A stretch of DNA of 64,000 nucleotides, from the NCBI GenBank assembly GCA_036924285.1, contig JAYKYS010000025.1:1356001-1420000 (forward strand), given 5' to 3'. Position 1 is the stretch's first letter; each line of letters begins with the position of its first letter. The stretch is from Asterella californica (Eukaryota; Streptophyta; Marchantiopsida; Marchantiales; Aytoniaceae). A program made the position numbers and the translations under genes. Below, piece by piece: positions 55,551-64,000 of the stretch. The notes beneath the pieces are model-generated. The model was not told where the DNA came from. It worked only from the letters and a program-made list of their open reading frames with translations, and made no database searches.

Positions 55551-58500
55551 GGTAGTAATATCGAAGCTTCTGGTGCACTATACAACACATGATTGAGGTG
55601 AGCCTAAGGCTCCATCCTTATCAAGCCATCGCAGTTCAGTTTTCACTCTCACAAGACGAGTTTAGTCTTCCGAAAGACAACTATTCTATCTTCTAGAATT
55701 CTAAGAGAACTTACTGATTGCATCACGTCTTCTAATCTATATCTACGCAATTCTAACTCAGCAAGGCATAACATGGATTACTAAGAAGAAACCCACCTTG
55801 CAATTCATCCTACTTTCTAACAGAAGATAAAGAGGTACCCGAGAAGAGAGACCTACAAAACGGTCAGAAGAAGTTTGTGGACTCTTGCGGTGACAATGAA
55901 CTCCAGGAAGACTTCCGGGACAACTTCTGGATAATTGACTTCTTCAGAAGACTTCCCGCATCTAGACTCCTTATCATTGATCTCATCTGTCTTCTGACTT
56001 CCTGCATGTAATTCTATCCTCATAATAGACACTAAACACTCGCACTCTAATATTTGACTCCTCATCTTGCATACACCCAAAAGCTTGATGCGTAAAAGGA
56101 AGACATGACCCTTGACATTCCTCTCCAGATTTTGCCAGTAGGACTCCCTATAACTCTTTTCTATGATTGGAAGAAGATGGAACAGATTGCTATGGATCAG
56201 ACAAAAGAGACCCGCATAAGATCCTCACATATTTTCGCATATTCTTCCAGTCTTTGCAGTCTTCTAGCTCTCTAAGAAGATGTAGATTTGGGAAGACAAG
56301 AAGCTTGGGAGGCACTGACCTAATCTCAGTTTCCTACTTCTTGAAATAATTATCAATTCATAATTCCACTCTAGATTCACATCAAGATTCTCACAATCCA
56401 AATCAAACCCATACTACTTGATGTGAATTTGAAATTCAACTTCTAGAAATGCCCAGATTTGAAACAAGGGGTTCAAGATAGAAGATGAGAGGATCAAATT
56501 CAGTTTAAGGAAGTGAGATTTGGAAGAAGCCTGTCAAAAGTTAAGCAGCACTTTTCTCTACAATCCACTCATGAGAATTTTTAGGAGAAGAGGGAAGGGT
56601 AGACAAGATTCCTACAAGAAATTGGAGAAGAAAGAATTATAGGAACAGAAAAGAGATAAGGCGATGAGACATGAAGAGAAAAGAGAAGAACCTCGCAATG
56701 TGCTGGTGTCGATATGTTGTGCTCTACTTGGTCTCTAAATGCCTCTTGCGCATGTTGTCGGGTTGAGAGTCTTCTTGGGAAGGACGAACCTTCTGGCTGT
56801 GATATGAGCTTGAAGGTTGTGTTCAATCAATCTATCAATCAGAGAAGCGTTAGGCTTCAGGCTGTGGCTGGTTTACTCAAAGGATAGGCTTCAGGTCTCA
56901 AGGTGATACTGAAAAACACTCATATAAGTCTCTTGGCTCTTCTGATATGTTCAAGAAGCAAAGTTCAGACTTAACTAGCAATGATAAGATCAGATGGTGA
57001 ACTTTGACACTCAGGATTGAGAAATATGTGAAGGCTCAGACTTCAGAACTCCTCCTACATGTTAATGAGGTCCTACTGGATACACATACGAAGTTTCAGC
57101 TTCAGATCAATTCAGAGCACTAAGATATGAGTAGAAACTTTCTGAGTAGAGAAATTACGGTAATTTCTGGTACCCAGACAGCTATTTCGACCTAGAACAG
57201 AGAATTGGCTCGACCACTTTGGAAAATTCTTACAAGATTTGCAGTACACAGCTTGCTGAACACTCCTGTGAAGTTGGGTCTCCTGGCTATACACAGAACT
57301 CCAGATCTCTTTCTCTGAAGTCGCTGCTCTAGATTAAGAGCTTTTCAGACCCCCTCTGCTTTAGCGGCCGCCCTGAATTACTCATTCACTCAAATGATTC
57401 GAAAATTTTTGGACAGTCGTAGCCCTCCTGACAGTGAACGCAACCACGAAGTTTTGAAGCAATTTCCTCAATTCTGCTGCAATTGACACCGAAAACCCCA
57501 AAATCAACAAAAGTGATGCAGTTTTGACACAATCCGAACTTCAATTGGACATAACTCCTTGTTTATTGATCCAAATCGATCAAGAATTTCACTGACAGTG
57601 CTTGGCTTGACGAGCTCTATCTCCCTGTGCTCTCAAATTTTGCAGTGTCCTCACCAATTGCTCGAAATCTCCTTTAGAGCTCTGTTTCTAAACTTAGAGT
57701 TACAGAAAAGACAAAAATGAACCAATGAGAGTTCATAGCTCCATTTGGTTGTCCTTTTGTGCCTTAAACCATGTGGTAACTTAATTCCACTCATAAGCTA
57801 CCACGTCAAGCCCTCTAGAGTGCCAGCATAAAACTTAAACTACCTAAAACAACACGCAGCCTCAAAAAATAACTTAAATCAGCTAGAAAGCGTGCATGGG
57901 CGACACGCAAATACAACCTATGAGCTTAAGCCCTATCCACATGGTAATCAACCTACTAAGACTCAAAATATATAACATCTTCCAAAAATGGACTTCTCTG
58001 AGGTCTTAACTTCACTCAGAGAGACTAACGCCTGACAGAGAAGTGAATCATTTACTATGTGAAATGATTCACATCACGACAACTTTTTGTTGTGAGTGCT
58101 TTGAATGCTGCCAACTCGTGAGTGACCTATCCTTGATGAAAATCTTACCTCGTACTACTTCGAGCTCTGCTGTCTATAGTCTGAAGATCCAATCTCTGAT
58201 TATAGAATTCCAAGTCCCGCAATCTTCAAGAATTCCTGTCCGTGACTACTTCTACTCTCTTCTTGCTGAAGGACGATCATCCTCATAACTGAGTCGTGAA
58301 ATTCTGAAATCTCTCACAAAAGTGTTTTTTGAATTCGAGCATGGGGAAGGAAAAAACATAGCGCTTTCGTACCTCTTTCTTGATTTGGTATTTTCTTATC
58401 TACTGCCCGGCTGTCTGCATTTTAAGTAGGTGTCATGTCAGCCCTAGTCCTACCTAATGCTTAGGTGACTTTAAGTCCATTTAATACCTACTGTGTCTTC

Positions 58501-58754
58501 CAACTTGTACTAGGTTGGTATACCCCTCAATTACAATCATGGGATTCTTCTAGAAGACTCGCACTGTATTTTCTAGATTCTATCTTCTAGAAGACGTCTT
58601 CCACTTTCTCAAAGAAGTTAACTTTTCCCAAAAATCCATCTGAAGTTCATCTTCCCCCTAAGTAGAGGATAAAATTAAGTAACAAGGTTAATTCAATTAT
58701 ATATACACGATGTTAACTTATAAATTAAAAAAAAATTCTAAAATTTGCACCACA
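55551..58754 (-). repeat. Family B leader and LTR (minus copy B3)
   Basis: Minus-strand LTR start tgtggtgc at 58754, followed by the same succession as 6422-8412 but about 1.1-1.2 kb longer. The extra DNA lies roughly between 56.7 and 58.4 kb and begins with the family D module shared with 10.5 kb. GAAGAC hexamers are clustered near 58550-58610 and 55640-56330. No convincing gene inside: the frames at 56167-56349, 56581-56826 and 58043-58288 look fortuitous. Confidence 0.65.
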
Positions 58755-59626
58755 CATTCCGAGCCTAGGAGATGGTGGTTCTCCCTCTACACCAATGCAA
58801 CCTCTAGTTTTTGTTAATGCGGTGGATACTCACACAATAGATGGGTATCCCTCTAAAGACATGTTTGTGTTCTTCCACACATAATCTATGCCTTCTGTGA
58901 CGTCTAGCCTGAAGATTGTATAGCACGGGAGGATGTCATTAAAAGCTGAATTATAAATGAGAGTGACTTGGAGATGCACATTATAGAAAATGTGTAATTT
59001 TCCAAAAAGTTAAAACATGGAAAGGGCTATTGGTGATGGAGATGAAAGATTGGATTTCTATGTTAAGACAAGGTTGGTTAAACGATCTTGACATTGACAT
59101 TAAGACGGATGGATATGAGGGATTATCTATTTCTATGTGGTCCTATTCCACTCCTTTAAGTACATCTTTAAGCGTATATCGAAGGATGTGTTAGTTTAGA
59201 TGTGGTGGATGTTGCATTGTGACTCTGCCTATGGTTGAAAGGGAGGATTGAGAGGCAAATTTCTCCAAGATGCTTATGAGTTATCAGTTGTAAGGCTCGT
59301 CAAATAGACCAACTTTAGTTTTGGGATCATCACCAAAAGACGTAAATTAAGAGATTTATAGTAGGTTAAACATTTAGGGTCTTGACGAACTTTGATGCAG
59401 ACATGACAGTTCGAGGGTTGACATGGCACTTTCATGATGTGTATATGCTGACTGGAGAAATTGTTGATGTGGCAGTGATGACTTGATATTTTTGTTGACT
59501 TGTCAACGGACTTGATGATTTGGCAATGAGGATGTGCGACAGAATAGTGACTAGGAAGGGAGGGTGACATGGTCATCCACGTGGGTAGTTGCATGAATGA
59601 GGGAAGCAATGAACACCATTTGAACT

Positions 59627-59653
59627 CTAAACCCTAAATCCTAAATCCTAAAC
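59627..59653 (+). repeat. Telomere-like CCCTAAA array (degenerate)
   Basis: About three and a half units of CCCTAAA/TCCTAAA, the plant-type telomere repeat read on the C-rich strand. Confidence 0.7.
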
Positions 59654-59837
59654 AAAGCACTCACTTGGAAGGATATATGTGTCATGTTGTGAAACCACAT
59701 GAAAGACATTTGACACGTGTACATGACAAGATGCTCACAAGCAATATATAAGCAGAGCCTCTGAGGACACAAGGGGGTCCATTTGGTTTCAGACACCGTT
59801 AAGATGCCATTATTTCAGCCGTTGTTTTCGGTGTTAT

Positions 59838-59868
59838 TAAGGTTAAGGATTAGGGTTAGGGATTAGGA
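59838..59868 (+). repeat. Telomere-like TTAGGG array (degenerate, inverted)
   Basis: Four short units of the ttaagg/ttaggg/gattagg kind, in inverted orientation to 59627-59653, 185 bp away. Confidence 0.55.
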
Positions 59869-59875
59869 TGTTTAA

Positions 59876-60125
59876 GGTGACTCGTCCTGGGTCCACTTAG
59901 ACATCGAGTCCCCCTTATATATACTTCTTGGGATCGGTGGTCTCGTCCTCCTCTTTGGGTCCCTGAAAATTTTATCACAATTTGATCACGAGATCGGTCA
60001 TAATTCTCAATTCCGAAGATGGTATCATTGAAAAGCTCTCACCGAGATTTTTCCAATTGATACCAAGCTTCGAGAGCTTACTTGGAGCTTTGTTCATGAC
60101 CCAAAACGTCATTTGTCGTGTTTTG
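59876..60125 (-). repeat. Diverged family A LTR fragment
   Basis: The plus-strand text (gactcgtcctgggtccac... tatatatacttc... ctgaaaattttat... cttggagctttgttcatgac) follows the order of the family A LTR middle in minus orientation, with many substitutions. An old relic, probably of the E6-like subfamily. Confidence 0.75.
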
Positions 60126-63100
60126 GGTCTGTCGACGAATCAAGTCAAGAAGCTCAAGTAAATCCTTTCTAGCTCAACTCTCGTGTAGGACAAAGGGTAA
60201 AAGCTATTTTGATTTTGATTTTAAACCTTAAACTATGAAAACATCAGCTATCGATCCTTTAGAACTTGGGAATTTAGAGCTAGAGGTGTAAGAAAAGTTA
60301 CCAACTGGATAAGTGGCTTGTGGCAACCAAGTGTTCATAGTGATGTTGCTTTTTGATCTTTCGATGTCGGCTCTTCTTATCATTGTGAAGTAAAATTCAC
60401 GGAGTGTTGGATTGTTAGATTGTTGGATTCACCTCGGTAGACCATCGTGAGACAAGTTAGTTTTGCCCTACTGATGAGACTGCGCGCAACAGTAATTCGA
60501 CTCAGTACGAGAAGAATCTTCCGATTATCATAATTGATAATTGCGTTTGGTTGAGAAGCCAATGACGCGAAGCCACCATGCGCCGGATTATAACTGAACG
60601 CCTAATTCAGAATCCATACTACAAGATGTCGTTTCTACATCCCCGGTTTTCAACCGACTACCGGTAGGGGCACCCTCGTGCGTGCTCAAGAGCATGTGCC
60701 AAGAGTTCCCCAGCCCCGCAGAACAAGCGATTGATCGGGTGCTTAGCATCGCAATTCCAGATGGTCCGGGTGCTTAGCACTGCAATTCCAGTTTATCAAG
60801 GAGATGAATCCTTTGCAGACGTATAGGTGTTACTTGCTAAAACACAAAATACTTTTATCGTATCATGACATTCAAACAGTCTGTTAATTGACAGAAGGCC
60901 ACAATTAGTTCCTTTAGGGAATTTTTGTACTTCATTTTCAACGATAACCCAGTGATCTGGATTTCTCTAACCACGCTTTTACACTGAAAGATGGATTCCA
61001 ATATCTGCTATTTCTGGTTGCCCTTTGCTATTTTTCAGAGTAAACCCCTCAGCCCTAAACTCATTAACAACTTGTGTTCACATATACATACAGATGACAA
61101 GTTTACTTTATAAAAAATAAGTAAATACTCTCACTTCTATAGTAACAAATCAGTATCATACAAAAACTTTGTTAATATATTCTATAAAAAATATTATCAA
61201 TACTTTCATCAATACTGTAAAATATTATATTGAAAATTCTCAGAGTCATACAAAGGCCATTTACAATTCAAGAGTCACTCAAAAGAAAATATTTGATAAA
61301 GAAGATATCTATTCTAAGCAAATGAAATGAAGACTGAGACAAAAATTTCTTGTAGACATACAGTTTTCAAAAAAGTTCCAGTACAAACCTCATGAACCCA
61401 CTTTTTTGTCATTGTTATGTCCATATTGATTTCGGCACAAGCTAGTTTTCTTTTCATGGATAAAAGTTTGTGAAAGCTGGACGGTTTAATGATGAACTCA
61501 GAACTTTCCGGGATAATGCCCACCTGTAGAACACTGCTTCTGTGAATGCAGTGGCTTTGCACATCCAGCAAGGGAATCAAAATATAATAAAATCCTCTGA
61601 GTATTTTGACCACTTCATTCTGGACAGACATCGCCGGGAGAGCGTTTTGTGTGTTGTAGGTGAAATATAGAGAAGATGTTACAAAAGCTTACCTGCTGAG
61701 GGTTTATGGTTTAAGGTAAACCTCTTTACCCATTCCACCAGTGTTATGGGAGCGCTGAGAAGTTAGGTCTCTCACCTCGGAGGCTCTGCGAGAAGAAAAA
61801 GGAAGCTAAAAAACTTTTTCTGTCTTCCATCTCCTCCACCTCCGTTCCAAAACTCTCCGAAAATACATAGCAAACTTGTGCAAACATCATCTTTTCTAAA
61901 CATGTAGAAGCTCTTTATATTTGTCAACATTCGCACCATCTGGACTAGTAGCTCTCCAGCTCTCTCTGCCATATTTGTAAGTACCTGAAGTCAATACAAC
62001 GAAGTTAATGTAACTCACAGGGTCAAACATATGTAACTCTAAAAAAGCGCCATATATTTAAGAACGGCAACACTCACTCGCACGAGACAACTCACAGAGA
62101 CAAGTTTCTCTGGCATCTTTATCAAGACCATTTCAAAGATCTATACTACAATCAAATATACATATAGCTGATACGTATATCTCTCATGCTATGTGGACAG
62201 GTTACAGAAGGATCAGAATCTCCATGGAATCCAGAATCCCCAGCGTTGTTATTCATCTCTTTCTAATTAAGCGCTGTTATTAAGGTTCATGAACCACTTG
62301 AGCCAAAAGTCAGGTGGTTATGGATCGTCAGACCTCGTCAATGTAAACAATTTATTACATGTTAACTAATTGTGAAAAGTCAGCCCACTAAAGGGAAGTT
62401 TTGTAATGTAGTGCAAGGCAGCATCACTCCGATTTCCCAACTTCCCTTGAGGTACTGTAACTAGGATAAAGTGGACGGGACTTCGATTAGAAGATTTGCA
62501 GAAAAGTCCACTTATATGAGAGGAGATACAATCACACTTAGCCTTGAACATATGCCACCTAGGGAGAAAAGCGAGATAAAGAGTACAACGGATTTTCACG
62601 AAAACAAATTCTACTTAAAATTCACTCCGATTCGGGAAGCTCACATGACTAACCTGAGAGAGATGTGCGCATTCCTCCACAGTCAGCGATGTCCGTAAAT
62701 TTTATCCTGAGAATAAAATGTAAAAGTCTTCCACGTGACGGAGACCTCATTTAAGTTCCAACCATGATAAGTCTTGTAAAAACAAGGTGTTGACACTTCT
62801 TTGGTCTGCTGGTAATGATGTAGTACATGTTGCCTAGGTAGTTCTAGTTGCGGAATAGACTATACCAATGCAGCTGAAGTTTCCTTAGGAAGAAGTCCAA
62901 AATAATATCCTCAAACGTTGGAAAACAAATTTACGGTGACAAACATATAGCTTTCCCAGCTGAACACAGCTGCAGATCTCGTCTGGAACATCTTGTACTT
63001 GGTTATGAGAAGCTTAATTGTCTTAAAGATGTCAACTGATCAATTTCTACTGGCAAAGAAGTAAGCCTACATATAGAAGTAATCCGATTCAGATGAAAAG

Positions 63101-64000
63101 GAATGATCCATATAGCTATATGATCTAGACACCATCAGATCAGTGAACAATATGGGTTTAGGATTTAGGAACAAACTCAAACATATATTTGATAGGGGAT
63201 TTAGATGAAATTCAGCTCAAGAATAGAACTTACTTATTACAATCAAGGGCCACGATGCTGAGTGCTTTCAACAAGCAAAGAGTTTGCCATCATACGCTAC
63301 TATTTGTAAACCCGTTAGTGCTAAGTCGCAACCTCTGCAACTTGAAGTGGATGAATAGGTATCAGATAGGAATCCCAAAGCACCTAAACCGGTCTAACTG
63401 ATCCTTACACAGGTACTAATGAGGTAACATTATTTTCCATTTCTGATGGATTTGATATTTAGATTGCAAAGTTATTGTCAGACTAACTACAAACGTAGTA
63501 TTATAAAACTTGAAAATCATGAAGAGTTTTAAACTACTGAAATCCGTCAGATGAAGATGACATACGGAAAGAAAGATGGACAGACAGACAGAAACAACGA
63601 GCAAGAATAACGCATAACCCATTGACCTTATACATCAGCAATCTTCGATTTTGCTAAGTGCGCAGTAAGCTTCTTGCTCAAGCAGTGCTCCGGTCAAGTC
63701 TGATAGTCTGCGATCATGAACCAGCGTCTGACAGTGAGGAGAGACTGATGACACAAGGCATGCTCGAACAAGTTTTTCTTATCTCGCATGTGACGTCTCG
63801 AAGTATTCAAATGACTAGATGTCTTTATGGTTCGACAACGCTCAGCTTTTACTGCAAATACTTCTTTATGTTTGTGTTGGTATAACGGTATAGAGACCAT
63901 GCATTGATAATCGCAAAATGTACTTGATAAAACAAGCGCCTTTCGCGATTTCACGGTTTCCAAGATGCACGCGAAGTGTCAGATAAATTTTCGAATACGA
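60126..64000. other. AT-richer region, no retroelement seen; possible split gene
   Basis: No family A, B or C sequence and no long ORF. On the minus strand several short frames are bounded by plausible GT/AG sites: acceptor ttctcag at 62707 with donor CAG/GTTAGT at 62653 (53 nt between), acceptor tccctag at 62559, an acceptor ttctcgcag near 61797, and a donor CAG/GTAAGC near 61690. Frames at 61314-61631, 61772-61972 and 62366-62599 (minus) might be exon-derived. I could not chain them into one protein without stops or name a product. Confidence 0.3.

Larger units (their letters stand above)
58755..59875. other. Unassigned DNA with telomere-like inverted motifs
   Basis: No gene recognised; the frame at 59274-59609 (minus) is His/Ser/Thr-rich and made of simple motifs. 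Contains ctaaaccctaaatcctaaat (59627 onward) and, inverted, ggattagggttagggattag (from about 59847). Confidence 0.4.

Noticed and set aside
59274..59609. Minus-strand 111-codon ORF
   Set aside because: Composition is His/Ser/Thr-rich from short simple motifs in non-coding DNA; no domain or homologous copy in the window.

Overview
This window looks like nuclear DNA of a land plant or close streptophyte relative. It is an almost pure block of nested, duplicated and scrambled LTR retrotransposons. Evidence for a plant: primer-binding sites read TGGTATCAGAGC (initiator-Met tRNA primer), the Gag-Pol proteins are Ty3/gypsy chromoviruses with C-terminal chromodomains, and CCCTAAA-like telomere motifs occur near 59.6 kb. 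Possible very short introns at the right end would fit a compact seedless-plant genome such as a lycophyte, but that is a guess. No bacterial operon, CRISPR array or rRNA operon was seen.

Family A (chromovirus) dominates 0.7-3.4 kb and 10.6-50.99 kb. Its LTR is about 1.12-1.15 kb, starts TGTCGCGC and ends GCGCGAAA. The primer site lies 2 nt inside the 5' LTR and a purine tract (AAAGTGGGGGTGAG) abuts the 3' LTR. One long gag-pol frame of about 1525 codons encodes Gag with a CCHC knuckle, protease, reverse transcriptase, RNase H, integrase with GPF motif, and chromodomain. Copies: A1 (737-3431, minus, truncated); E1 (12166-26479, plus), which carries E2 (13661-20857, plus) nested in its gag with a CCAG target duplication; E3 (about 26678-33747, minus, decayed); E4 (34082-41762, minus, one stop codon from an open gag-pol); a head-to-tail duplication of about 3472 bp (40637-47585) built of LTRs and gag pieces; E5 (47586-50989, minus, internal deletion); and E6 (53513-55141, plus, an older divergent relative).

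Family B is a second gypsy-type family whose LTR and leader are packed with GAAGAC/GTCTTC. It appears at 1-253 (minus LTR end), 254-6421 (plus, decayed gag/pol, interrupted by A1), 6422-9057 (LTR, leader and an unknown 214-codon ORF) and 55142-58754 (minus, with a homologous but broken ORF). A third gypsy family (C) is represented by a gag fragment at 50990-51390 and a putative LTR/leader up to 53512. Smaller repeats include a tRNA-like SINE candidate near 9.53 kb, a 37-bp direct repeat near 10.05 kb, a tRNA/5S-like module near 52.2 kb and a hexanucleotide microsatellite.

From about 60.1 kb to the end the DNA is AT-richer and free of recognisable family A, B or C sequence. It may hold exons of an ordinary host gene, but no gene could be confidently identified. 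The retrotransposons are not a cooperating gene set. Each encoded its own capsid, protease, reverse transcriptase/RNase H and integrase, and most are now disabled by C-to-T type stop codons, deletions and insertions. The least explained items are the conserved unknown ORF of family B and the repeatedly copied inverted-LTR junction of family A.
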